Shown here piece after piece: positions 47,010-57,656 of a stretch of DNA of 64,000 bases; the stretch's first letter is position 1; every line of letters starts with the position of its first letter. The position numbers were made by a program, and so were the translations under genes. The stretch is from Cladorhizidae sp. MBARI D1340-BT2 (Eukaryota; Porifera; Demospongiae; Poecilosclerida; Cladorhizidae). The notes beneath the pieces are model-generated. The model was not told the origin of the DNA and searched no databases. It saw nothing but the letters and a program-made list of their open reading frames with translations. The DNA lies in contig JAQNBH010000005.1 in the NCBI GenBank assembly GCA_028752905.1, positions 4,942,812 to 5,006,811 on the forward strand. The letters run 5' to 3'.

Positions 47010-49194
47010 ATGGATATTCGCTCATACTTTGCAAGTACTTCTCAAGCCTCTTCTCATGCTAATAGCAGCGATAGCGAAGATAGCAGAACAGATAGCTCTG
47101 AACATGTCGAGGCATCTAGTCCTAGCCTTAGTCCTCCACCTTCAAAGAAAAGCAAGCAAAACAAACACCGCTCTTCTGTATCCACGAAGAGAAAATACTC
47201 TAAGAGCTGGGAGAAAGATTTCAGTTGGCTCTATTATGACGAGGATAGCGATGGTGCCTTTTGCAAGGTTTGCAAGCAATCTGGTCTGCAGCGTACTGGA
47301 GGAGTGTGGGTCACACAACCTTGCAGAAATTGGAAGAAAGCTGTTGAAAAAATGAAAGCTCATGCGAGAAGTGACTTCCATATCCATGCAACTCAAGCTC
47401 TTTTTGCAGCTAAAGGAGCAGCCAAAGGTGGAACAGTTGTACAGCAACTCCAGAATGTTTTAGCTCGCAAAAGAGCTCAGAACAGAGCTGCAGTGAAGTG
47501 CCTGATCCTACTCACTCATTTTCTTACGAAAGAACAAGTTGCACATTCGACAAAATTTGAGAAGCTGGTTGACGTGGTGGTTCGATGTGGCAGCCAACAT
47601 TTGAAGCAATTCTTAGAAACTGCACCAAGAAATGCTGTGTACACATCAAGATTGGCTGTGGTTGAATTCATCGAATCATTGGGGACATGGGTGGAGGAGT
47701 CGATTCTGAAGCGACTTCAAAAGGCACCTATGTACAGCCTCATGGCAGATGAGTGCACAGATGTCACCAACGTAGAAGAATTGTCTGTGTTTTGCCGCTG
47801 GGAGGAAGATGGTGTACCAGTAGAGTGCTTTCTGGAGCTTATTCCATTGAAGAAGGCTGATGCAGAGACCATCTATTCTAATCTCATCGATTGTTTAAAG
47901 AAGAAAGGTCTACAAGTCGGAAGAATAGTTGGATTGGGATTTGATGGAGCTGCAACTTTTTCTGGACGAAAGACCGGGGTTCAGGCACGTATCAAGAAAC
48001 ATACTCCTCACTCTGTTTATACACTGCCACTGTCACTTACTGCAGTTGGCTTGTGTGCAAGCTGCCAATAAAACTCCTGGAATTGCTCATGTTTACAGAA
48101 CATTGACTACTCTTTGGAAGCATTTTCGCAATTCCCCCAAGCGAGCAGAGTGTCTGAAGGAGGTACAGCACGTTCTTGAACTTCCAGAAATGAAAGTGAT
48201 CAAGCCATCTGACACACGCTGGCTGGCACATGAAAGGTGTGTCAAAGCTGTCAAAGCAAGTTATTCTGCAATTGTAATCACCATTGGGAACATCTACGAG
48301 ACGTCCCACGAGCCAGAAGCTCTTGGAATCCATGGTGCCCTCTGCAAATTGTCTACGATTGCAGCTATATATTTGCTTGATTTCACTCTACCACAAGTAG
48401 CCAAGCTCAGCAAAGCACTTCAGGCAGAGCAGCTTGACCTCTCGTTGATATCATTCCTTGTTGATGCTACTGTTAAATCCTTGGATGATGCAGTTTTGCC
48501 TGGAGCGAACTGGGTGTTGGAGCTTCTTGAAAACGTTGAAGACTTGAAGTCATCTACAAAGGTGTCTATTGACGCTGATAAAATACTTTCGTTCCAGAAT
48601 GTTGTTGGTAAGCCTTTTGTTGCTGATTTAAAGGCCAACATAACAAGCCGATTTTCTTCATCCAACGCTGTTGTATCAGCATTGTCTATATTCGATCCAC
48701 GGAAAGTTCCAAAACCAGATTCAGTATCTTTTCCCACTTATGGAGACACGTCTGTTGAGAAACTGATTGCTCACTACGGAGAAGATAGAGATGCAGAAAC
48801 ATTGGATGGAGAAGAAACAGTGAAGACAGCCATGATTTCCACTGAAATACTTACAGAGTGGAAAACATTCCGCCAGCTGTTAGTCAAGCAACCACGGGAT
48901 ACTACTGCATCACAGCTGAAAGAACTTGTTTCAAACGACATGCTCAAGGCCATGTTTCCCAATTTGCACAAGATTGCCTCCATCTGCTTATCGATTCCAG
49001 TTTCTACTGCTTCTGTGGAGAGAAGCTTCTCACAGATGAAGATGATCAAGACTCGTTTGCGTAATTCTCTAAGTGACTGCAGCCTTTCTCACCTTATGAG
49101 GATTGCTATAGAGGCACCAGAAGTACTCTCTGAGAGCGACCTTGAAGAGATTGTGGACGTATGGCAGAGAAAACCAAGAAGAACCTCAGTTTGA
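47010..49194 (+). pseudogene. hAT transposase, full length with one frameshift
   Basis: ATG at 47010, stop at 49192-49194. Ser-rich basic N terminus, then a TTF/BED-type zinc finger (FCKVCKQSG ... WKKAVEKMKAHARSDFHIH), the RNase H-like core with LMADECTDVTNVEELSVFCR (first Asp) and VGLGFDGAATFSG (second Asp), a helical insertion beginning CLKEVQHVLELPEMK, and the C-terminal dimerisation end LHKIASICLSIPVSTASVER with catalytic-Glu context SVERSFSQMK. The two long frames overlap at 47929-48071; the correct reading changes by one base near 48020, between HSVY and HCHCHLLQLACVQAAN. All catalytic motifs survive, so this may be a very recent lesion or a sequencing error. KIAA1586/DUF4371-like relatives of hAT are the closest family I can name. 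Confidence 0.85.
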
Positions 49195-49369
49195 CATTCC
49201 TATCATTTGAACCTGATATCATAAGCTTATTACACCTTTCTTGTATTACACCTTTCTTGACATTATTTTTAAAAAAATCTCTAATTTCAAGGGGGGGGGG
49301 CGAGAATGATACAAGGGGGGGCGAATGCCCCCCCCCCCCGCCCCCCCCTAAATACACCCCTGCTAGAAG

Positions 49370-49729
49370 TGAGTGACCCTCTGAAGCCAAGTATGTTACA
49401 TGCTGATGGTCATTTACTCGCCTGAGTCTGAGGGAGAAGGGGGATATTCCCCTCTGCCCCCTGAGTGACACTGTAGTGGATGTGACCTCACACAAAGTGT
49501 GCCACTTGGCCACCATTACCAAAGAGACATGCTAGAGCTCACACAGTGAAACCTAACTCAAGCCATTTGCCAGCAAGACTAATCTAACCAGAATAACACT
49601 GAGGTTAGGACTAGCAAGCATCGCCATCATCCGCTTCAACAGAAAAATAATTGTGAGTAGCCATCTAGCCAGCACTAGTTAAAGGCAGCAGTTCATTGAA
49701 GCACATGGAAGGACACCGAGGGAAATAAA
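49370..49729. other. No recognised gene
   Basis: Unique-looking sequence between the hAT element and the next array. Confidence 0.5.
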
Positions 49730-50110
49730 TTCATTATTCCTGATGAAGGCTAGAGCATCTAGTCATTATTCCTGACGAAGGCTGGGGCTGAAGGCTAGTG
49801 CATCTAGTCATTATTCCTGATGAAGACTAGAGCATCTAGTCATTATTCCTGATGAAGGCTAGAGCATCTAGTCATTATTCCTGATGAAGGCTAGAGCATG
49901 TAGTCATTATTCCTGATGAAGGCTAGAGAATCTAGTCATTATTCCTGATAAAGGCTGGGGCATCTAGTCATTATTCCTGACGAAGGCTAGAGCATCTAGT
50001 CATTATTCCTGATGAAGGCTGGGGCATCTAGTCATTATTCCTGACGAAGGCTGGGGCATCTGGTCGAAACATCAAGAGAGTACAATTTCAAGTTGATTAT
50101 TATTGGATAT
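49730..50110. repeat. ~33-bp tandem array expanded from MITE right end
   Basis: CATTATTCCTGATGAAGGCT plus AGAGCATCTAGT, about 10 copies, then CTGGTCGAAACATCAAGAGA and TTTCAAGTTGATTATTATTGG. The last part corresponds to the right terminus of the 61386-61667 MITE. Confidence 0.9.
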
Positions 50111-50151
50111 TATGCAACTGAGAGATCATTGCCCTGCTGTAATATACTAGA

Positions 50152-50435
50152 TAAGTTCATTGCCTGCTGTAATATACTAGTTTGAGATAAATGTATTCAT
50201 TGCCTGCTGTAATGTATTAGCTTGAGATAAATAAATTCATTGCCTGCGTAATATACTAACTTGAGAGAAATAAAACCATTGCCTGCGTAATATACTAACT
50301 TGGGATAAATAAATTCACTGCCTGCTGGAATGTACTAGCTTGAGATAAATAAATTCATTGTCTGTTGTAATATACTAGCCTTGAGATAAATTAATTCATT
50401 CTGTCTATTGTAATATACTAGCTAGCTACTAAGCT
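50152..50435. repeat. ~40-57-bp tandem repeat, ~6 copies
   Basis: ATTCATTGCCTGCTGTAATA, TACTAGCTTGAGATAAATAA with indels. Confidence 0.9.
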
Positions 50436-50618
50436 AAAATGCTGTTACCATCTTGACCCTAAAATTAGTGTGCTAGTCAAGATGCACATCTGATCCTACC
50501 CAATCCTGTCCACTATCTCGCCTTTTTGCGGGTTGGATCCGATCCTGGTTCATCTGGACCACCTACGTAAGTGAGTAGTTTGGAATTGACTGCCATGAAA
50601 TAGTTCTGGGGTACAAAA

Positions 50619-51015
50619 TTGCTGGCCGAATCCACCATAGAGACAAAGGTTTTGTTGGGAGTCTGGGGAGAGGAAGACGCCCAAAGAACAGTTGGGTTGT
50701 CTGTCCAGGAAGAAGTTAAGAATTTGAGAAGGTACAATTTAGCGAGAGCTGTCAGCATCATGCTTAGCAGCTGGGGAATCTCGAGAAACTGGCCAGATCA
50801 CCACTTAGAGTTAACAGGCAAGCTAACTTGGTTATTGAAGGAAGCTTCCACTGAGGCACTATAAAGATGCCCAACTATGGGGTGGGAAGACTACGACAAA
50901 ATTGGAAACTAATTATAAAGATTTGAAGTTAAGTCCAACGAAAATCTGCCGTAAACATCACATCTTCTTGGATATGATCGTCAATTTACTGGATACAACA
51001 GAATTGACCGTAATG
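50619..51015 (+). pseudogene. Myb/SANT-like (MSANTD-type) DNA-binding domain remnant
   Basis: The plus frame from 50619 reads ETKVLLGVWGEEDAQRTVGL, then YNLARAVSIMLSSWGISRNW and a LTGKLTWLLKEA helix. This matches the three-helix Myb/SANT-like domain found in PIF/Harbinger accessory proteins and MSANTD genes (W-G-E-E-D..Q, then Y..IA..L...GI.R.W..C..K...L). After a stop and frame change, 50902-51000 continues NYKDLKLSPTKICRKHHIF, as expected for the segment after the third helix. No transposase partner was found nearby. Broken in at least two places. Confidence 0.5.
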
Positions 51016-51114
51016 ATCTTTGATTCAACGAGGTATGTAGGCGAACCTACCTGGCACTCTGGTACTCTGTTTATGTTGTTACAATGTCTTGTCTTGGGAA
51101 CTAGTGCATGCCTA

Positions 51115-52340
51115 ATAGCTAGTACATGTAGAGTTAATGCATTTAATGAGTTAGTGTATGTAGAGTAGTGCATTTAATGAGTTAGTGCATTTAAAGAGTT
51201 AGTGCATGTAGAGTTAATGCATGTAGAGTTAGTGCATTTAATGAGTTAGTGCATGTAGAGTAGTGCATTTAATGAGTTAGTGCATGTAGAGTTAGTGCAT
51301 GTAGAGTTAATGCATGTAGAGTTAGTGCATTTAATGAGTTAGTGCATGTAGATTTAATGAGTTAGTGCATGTAGTTAGTGCATTTAAAGAGTGCATGTAG
51401 AGTTAGTGCATTTAATGAGTTAACGCATGTAGTTAGTGCATTTAATGAGTTAGTGCGTGTAGAGTTAGTGTGTAGAATTAGTGCATTTAATGAGTTAGTG
51501 CATGTAGAGTAGTGCATTTAATGAGCTAATGCATGTAGAGTTAGTGCATTTAATGAGTTAACGCATGTAGAGTTAGTGCATTTAATGAGTTAGTGCATGT
51601 AGAGTTAATGCATTTAATGAGTTGTGCATGTAGAGTAGTGCATTTAATGAGTTAGTGCATTTAAAGAGTGCATGTAGAGGTAGTGCATTTAATGAGTTAA
51701 CACATGTAGAGTTAGTGCATTTAATGAGTTAACGCATGTAGAGTTGGTGCATTTAATGAGTTAGTGCGTGTAGAGTTAGTGTGTAGAATTAGTACATTTA
51801 ATGTTAGTGCATTTAATGAGTGCATTTAATTTAGTGTATGTAGAGTAGTGCATTTAATGAGCTAATGCATGCATGTAGAGTTAGTGTGTAGAATTAGTGC
51901 ATTTAATGAGAATTAGTGCATTTAATGAGTTTGTGCATTTAATGAGTTAGTGTATGTAGAGTAGTGCATTTAATGAGCTAATCATGTAGAGTTAGTGCAT
52001 TTAAAGAGTTAGTGCATGTAGAGTTAGTGTGTAGAATTAGTGCATTTAATGAGTTGGTGCATGTAGAGTGCATTTAATGAGTTAGTGCAAGTAGAGTTAG
52101 TGCATGTAGAGTTAGTACATTTAATGAGTTAGTGCATGTAGAGTTAGTGCACTTAAGGAGTTAACGCATGTAGAGTCAGTGTGTAGAATTAGTGTGTTTA
52201 ACGAGTTAGTGCATGTAGAGTTAGTGCATGTAGAGTTTGTACATTTAATGAGTTAGTGCATGTAGAATTAGTGCATTTAATGAGTTAGTGCATGTAGAGT
52301 TGGTGCATGTAGAGTTGGTGCATGTAGAGTTAGTCGGACG
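51115..52340. repeat. Composite 15/17-bp tandem array, ~1.2 kb
   Basis: Irregular alternation of GTTAGTGCATGTAGA and GTTAGTGCATTTAATGA, with AACGCATG, GTGTAGAATTA and AAAGAG variants. Confidence 0.95.
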
Positions 52341-53734
52341 ACCATGGAAACAAATGCTTTGATCAGGCTGATGAACCTCTGCAGGCTTTTCTATAAAAGT
52401 AGAGTCAGTGTGGAGAGTGAGCGTGATTGATGTTATGTATCCATCTGCCTGAGAATAACTTTTGAAGCTGAAAATGTGAACCAGCCTATGCACATCCAAC
52501 TGGGCTAATCCAAACCCTCCCAAATCCAATGGAGAGTTGCGTAATAATAGTAGGCTTCCCTGTACCTAGTGGAGAGTAGTGTAATAATAGTAGGCTTCCC
52601 TGTACCTAATGGTCTTTGTATATATGTACAATACAACCCAAACAGCTGTTTGTGGTGTACAAACAAGTTTTGTGGTGTGCACCAGTAAATTAATTTACAA
52701 TACACTGTTTAAGTCTTTCAAGATGACTTGCTTATGACTGCAGCTGTAAAGGTAGTTGCATATCATTATATACTAGGTTTGGGAATCTCTAAACTCCCTA
52801 GCAACCAAATATTTTGAGAATGTGTATTGAAAATGGATATTGAAAATGGAATATGATCCTTGAAAATGGTTGCCTAGAATATGATCCTTGAAAATGGTTG
52901 CCTAGCAACAAACCACAAAATAATTACAGGGATATGAATATCATTATTAACACCAGATGAATAAATGCTCAATGAGGATGCTTTCAAACATTCCCACACT
53001 GAGAGATTTGCTTGGCTGGGCAACCAGACATACCAGAGAAATAATGATAGTACTCTGACCAGCGAACCTGCTAAACACACACACAAACAAACACACAAAC
53101 AAACATTCACCCACACAACCTCCAGTTACCCAGCTCCAGTTACCCAGCAAAGAATTATGTTTTGCTCTGAGCTCTCTTCTGCTAAATTCCAGATATAGGT
53201 TCTATTCACTGCTAGATGAACAGCCTTATTGATTTCTTCATTCTCTCCTTCCTTCTCTGTCTCTGTGCTGAAGCTGGCAATGTCAAGAGAATCATCACTC
53301 ACGCTGATTCTATTTATCTGCTCAGTGTCTCAACTTCAGCACGTCAAACCAGGCACTCACAAGTAAGCAGAGACTTACTCTCCTGTTCACTGCTCAGTTC
53401 GCCATCTGACAGCCCAAAATCATCGTAAAAAAGTACCGTCAACGCTTCCCTAGCGGACGTCATCAATTCAGCTGCAATGCTCGTCTAATTTTACCATAGC
53501 AACCTAATGATTACGGACTAGGGATTTCCCCAGCTTCTAGTGTGATTTGGGCATGCGCTGATCTATTAAGCTAGCGCTAAGTTCAAAAATGGCCCGAGAT
53601 ACAACAAAGTTTCTTGATAGCACCTTCAAACCACCTTACGGCAGTTACACCAGTGAATGGGTTAAAACCCAGCCTGTGCAGTGTACCAGTGAATGGGTTA
53701 AAACCCAGCCTATGCACAGTGTACTGTACTGTAC
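52341..53734. other. No confirmed gene; small duplications
   Basis: 52527-52612 holds two copies of a ~43-bp unit (TGGAGAGT..GTAATAATAGTAGGC...). 52840-52910 and 53645-53712 hold short direct duplications. The minus frame 52529-52345 is open for about 60 codons and reads naturally (LDVHRLVHIFSFKSYSQADG) but matches nothing I know. Confidence 0.5.
53379..53463 (-). other. Candidate first coding exon (unknown protein)
   Basis: ATG at 53463 opens MTSAREALTVLFYDDFGLSD then GELSSEQE, ending at a consensus GTAAGT donor at 53378-53373. Acidic, no family match. No downstream exon could be assigned. The opposite strand at 53216-53360 also has an open frame with a hydrophobic start, so neither is secure. 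Confidence 0.25.
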
Positions 53735-55168
53735 TATAATTAGATAAGGCATACTCGTGGTGTTTGAGTTGGAGCATTCTACTATAATTAGATAAGGCAT
53801 ACTCGTGGTGTTTGAGTTAGAGCAATGGCATCAGCTACTATAATTAGATAAGGCATACTCGGTGTGGTGTTTGAGTTGGAGCAATGGCATCAGCTACTAC
53901 AATTAGATAAGGCATACTCGTGGTGTTTGAGTTAGAGCAATGGCATCAGCTACTATAATTAGATAAGGCATACTCGTGGTGTTTGAGTTAGAGCAATGGC
54001 ATCAGCTACTATAATTAGATAAGGCATACTCGTGTGGTGTTTGAGTTGGAGCAATGGCATCAGCTACTATAATTAGGTAAGGCATACTCGTGGTGTTTGA
54101 GTTAGAGCAATGGCATCAGCTACTATAATTAGATAAGGCATACTCGTGTGGTGTTTGAGTTGGAGCAATGGCATCAGCTACTATAATTAGATAAGGCATA
54201 CTCGTGGTGATTGAGTTGAAGCAATGGCATCAGCTACTATAATTAGATAAGGCATACTCGTGGTGTTTGAGTTGGAGCAATGGCATCAGCTACTATAATT
54301 AGATAAGGCATACTCGTGGTGTTTGAGTTGGAGCAATGGCATCAGCTACTATAATTAGATAAGGCATACTCGTGGTGTTTGAGTTGGAGCAATGGCATCA
54401 GCTACTATAATTAGATAAGGCATACTCGTGGTGTTTGAGTTGGAGCAATGGCATCAGCTACTATAATTAGATAAGGCATACTCGTGGTGTTTGAGTTGGA
54501 GCAATGGCATCAGCTACTATAATTAGATAAGGCATACTCGTGGTGATTGAGTTGAAGCAATGGCATCAGCTACTATAATTAGATAAGGCATACTCATGGT
54601 GTTTGAGTTGGAGCAATGGCATCAGCTACTATAATTAGATAAGGCATACTCGTGTGGTGTTTGAGTTGGAGCAATGGCATCAGCTACTATAATTAGATAA
54701 GGCATACTCGTGTGGTGTTTGAGTTGGAGCAATGGCATCAGCTACTATAATTAGATAAGGCATACTCGTGGTGTTTGAGTTGGAGCAATTACTATAATTA
54801 GATAAGGCATACTCGTGGTGTTTGAGTTGGAGCAATGGCATCAGCTACTATAATTAGATAAGGCATACTCGTGGTGTTTGAGTTGGAGCAATGGCATCAG
54901 CTACTATAATTAGATAAGGCATACTCGTGGTGTTTGAGTTGGAGCAATGGCATCAGCTACTATAATTAAATAAGGCATACTTGTGGTGTTTGAGTTGGAG
55001 CAATGGCATCAGCTACTAGAATTAGATAAGGCATACTCGTGAGTTGAAGCAATGGCATCAGCTACTATAATTAGATAAGGCATACTCGTGGTGTTTGATT
55101 TGGAGCAATGGCATCAGCTACTATAATCATACTCGTGTGGTGTTTGAGTTGAAGCAATGGCATCAGCT
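53735..55168. repeat. 56/58-bp minisatellite, ~25 copies
   Basis: Unit ACTATAATTAGATAAGGCAT, ACTCGTGGTGTTTGAGTTGG, AGCAATGGCATCAGCT; 58-bp variants read CTCGTGTGGTG. Copies are very similar, with a few truncated ones (near 54787 and 55040). Confidence 0.97.
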
Positions 55169-55239
55169 GTGGGAGTTGTTCAAAGCCACAAGACTCTTAC
55201 AATTGCTCCGAGTTGCTGGACCAGATTGAAGGAAGTGTC

Positions 55240-55420
55240 TTATACAGTGCTTTGTGAAGAGTGGCCAATCCACCATCTCTGACATTAAAATGAAGGAGTC
55301 TTCACTCGGACAGTGCAAGTGCAAGACCACAGGTATGGGAGTGAAGCAGCTGGTGAAGCTAGGGAAGGATGACGTTGCATGCACACATGTAGTGCTGCAT
55401 AAATTATTACAACTATAGTA
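55240..55420 (+). other. Open segment of unknown origin
   Basis: From a TATACAG acceptor-like site a frame runs VKSGQSTISDIKMKESSLGQ, CKCKTTG, then MGVKQLVKLGKDDVACTH to a stop. The codon pattern looks protein-like, and a GTATGG donor-like site follows the TTG. It does not align with any part of RPB2 I could test. Confidence 0.22.
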
Positions 55421-55549
55421 CAAATTATACAGTTTGAGTAACCCAAACCAATTCACCAAATCTGAACACATCTACATGTAGGTACAGGCGTATTCAGATT
55501 AGCAGGTTGCACTGTACACACTCTCACATCAACACACGCCAATACACAT

Positions 55550-55998
55550 ATTTAAACTATGATACATGGTATTGTGTGCCACATACGTGTGTAACTCTAG
55601 GATACATGTGTGCCACATACATGTGTAACTCTAGGATACATGTATGCTACATACGTGTGTAACCTAGGATACATGTGTGCTACATACATGTGTAACTCTA
55701 GGATACATGTATGCTACATACGTGTGTAACTCTAGGATACATGTGTGCTACATACATGTGTAACTCTAGGATACATGTGTAACTTTAGATACATGTGTAA
55801 CTCTAGGATACATGTGTGCCACATACGTGTGTAACTCTAGAATACATGCATGTGTGCTACATATATGTGTAACTCTAGGATACATGTGTGCCACATGCAT
55901 GTGTAACTCTAGGATACATGTGTAACTCTAGGATACATGTGTGCTACATGTGTGTAACTCGAGGATACATGTGTGCTACATACATGTGTAACTCTAGG
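55550..55998. repeat. ~34-bp minisatellite, ~13 copies
   Basis: AACTCTAGGATACATGTGTG, CTACATACATGTGT with C/T and indel variants. It ends 5 bp before RPB2 coding sequence resumes at 56003. Confidence 0.95.
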
Positions 55999-56299
55999 CT
56001 TATATGGACTTCAATTTAGAATTGGCCATTAAGACGAGGACCATTACTGATGGACTCAATTATTTGCTGGCGACTAAGAGTTGGGGTGACCAGTGCCACG
56101 CCCACCAGACTTCCTGCAGGCGACCCACGGCTAAACCGGTAATCTTTTGCCTCCACTCTCTTCCATCTCTGTCGCCTCAACTTACCCTGGATGTGACGGG
56201 AAGCTAGCGAGGCTGCACAAGACTAATCGGGGCATGCTATGCCCTCGCCCCACTATGCCCGAGGTTTGCAGATGAGGCATATTTGGGGTTTTGATGCTC

Positions 56300-56948
56300 T
56301 TCTTGTCATTCATCTCTCTTACAGCAAGTGAGGTTTCAGGTGGAAAACTTGTCATTCATCTCTCTTACAGCAAGTGAGGTTTTAGGTGGAAAACTTGTCA
56401 TTCATCTCTCTTACAGCAAGTGAGGTTTTAGGTGGAAAACTTGTCATTCATCTCTCTTACAGCAAGTGAGGTTTTAGGTGGAAAACTTGTCATTCATCTC
56501 TCTTACAGCAAGTGAGGTTTTAGGTGGAAAACTTGTCATTCATCTCTCTTACAGCAAGTGAGGTTTTAGGTGGAAAACTTGACATTCATCTCTCTTACAG
56601 CAAGTGAGGTTTTAGGTGGAAAACTTGTCATTCATCTCTCTTACAGCAAGTGAGGTTTTAGGTGGAAAACTTGACATTCATCTCTCTTACAGCAAGTGAG
56701 GTTTTAGGTGGAAAACTTGTCATTCATCTCTCTTACAGCAAGTGAGGTTTTAGGTGGAAAACTTGTCAATTCATCTCTCTTACAGCAAGTGAGGTTTTAA
56801 GTGGAAAACTTGTCATTCATCTCTCTTACAGCAAGTGAGGTTTTAGGTGGAAAACTTGACATTCATCTCTCTTACAGCAAGTGAGATTTTAGGTGAAAAC
56901 TTGTCATTCATCTCTCTTACAGCAAGTGAGGTTTTAGGTGAAAACTTG
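56300..56948. repeat. 46-bp minisatellite carrying splice-site-like pairs, 14 copies
   Basis: Unit TTGTCATTCATCTCTCTTAC, AGCAAGTGAGGTTTTAGGTG, GAAAAC. Every copy holds a pyrimidine-rich acceptor (CTCTCTTACAG) followed three bases later by a donor-like GTGAGG. It lies in the intron just upstream of the RPB2 exon at 56956. Confidence 0.96.
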
Positions 56949-57179
56949 TTGTATTCTGGGGCATACTTTGGGCATAATGAAGAATCTGGTCCTCATGGCC
57001 TACATCAGTGTCAGCTGTCAGCCCAGCCCCATTTTGGAGTTCTTGGAAGAAATAGCTCCTTCAGCCATTGCCAAGTAAGTGTGAGAGAGAGCTAACAAGC
57101 GAGTCCTCCGCATACCTTCTCCTCGTCTTCCATCCTTCTCCTCACTTCTGCTTCCAAGTTCTACCAAGATATGTATTTG

Positions 57180-57656
57180 CCAACAGTTGTTGGGTGGACA
57201 TCCACAAGGAGCCTGTGCAACAGTTGTTGGGTGGACATCCTCAAGGGGCCTGTGCAACAGTTGTTGGGTGGATATCCTCAAGGGGCCTGTGCAACAGTTG
57301 TTGGGTGGACATCCTCAAGGGGCCTGTGCAACAGTTGTTGGGTGGACATCCTCAAGGGGCCTGTGCAACAGTTGTTGGGTGGACATCCTCATAAGGGCCT
57401 GTGCAACAGTTGTTGGGTGGACATCCACAAGGAGCCTGCAACAGTTGTTGGGTGGACATCCTCAAGGGGCCTGTGCAACAGTTGTTGGGTTGACATCCAC
57501 AAGGGGCCTGTGCAACAGTTGTTGGGTGGACATCCTCAAGGGGCCTGTGTAACAGTTGTTGGGTGGACATCCTCAAGGGGTCTGCGCAACATTTGTTGGG
57601 TTAACATCCTCAAGGGGCCTGTGCAACAGTTGTTGGGTGAACATCCACAAGGAGCC
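57180..57656. repeat. 37-bp minisatellite inside an RPB2 exon, ~12-13 copies
   Basis: Unit CAACAGTTGTTGGGTGGACA, TCCTCAAGGGGCCTGTG. The first copy is still coding RPB2 (SCWVDIHKEP then VQQL) and the codons after the last copy resume the protein (MVTLRRLHQQM). 37 bp is not a multiple of 3, so the expansion itself destroys the frame. Confidence 0.96.

Larger units (their letters stand above)
45924..49362 (+). mobile_element. hAT DNA transposon, 3.4 kb, with CTAGAAG target duplication
   Basis: Ends CAGGGTTGTATAC... on the left and ...TACACCCCTG on the right are imperfect inverted repeats followed inward by G-rich/C-rich tracts (GGGGGGGCGAAC versus its complement near 49295-49350). Direct repeats CTAGAAG flank it at 45917-45923 and 49363-49369; hAT elements normally duplicate 8 bp. 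It carries promoter repeats, a TATA box and a transposase with a single frameshift. A 23-bp G run lies at 46329-46351. Confidence 0.85.

Noticed and set aside
47929..48071. Intron in the hAT transposase instead of a frameshift
   Set aside because: The two frames overlap and protein similarity is continuous across the switch, so a one-base frameshift is simpler; no matching splice sites remove the overlap.
53216..53428. Plus-strand ORF with a hydrophobic signal-like start
   Set aside because: Short, no continuation found, and it overlaps an equally plausible minus-strand exon; not enough to call a secreted protein.
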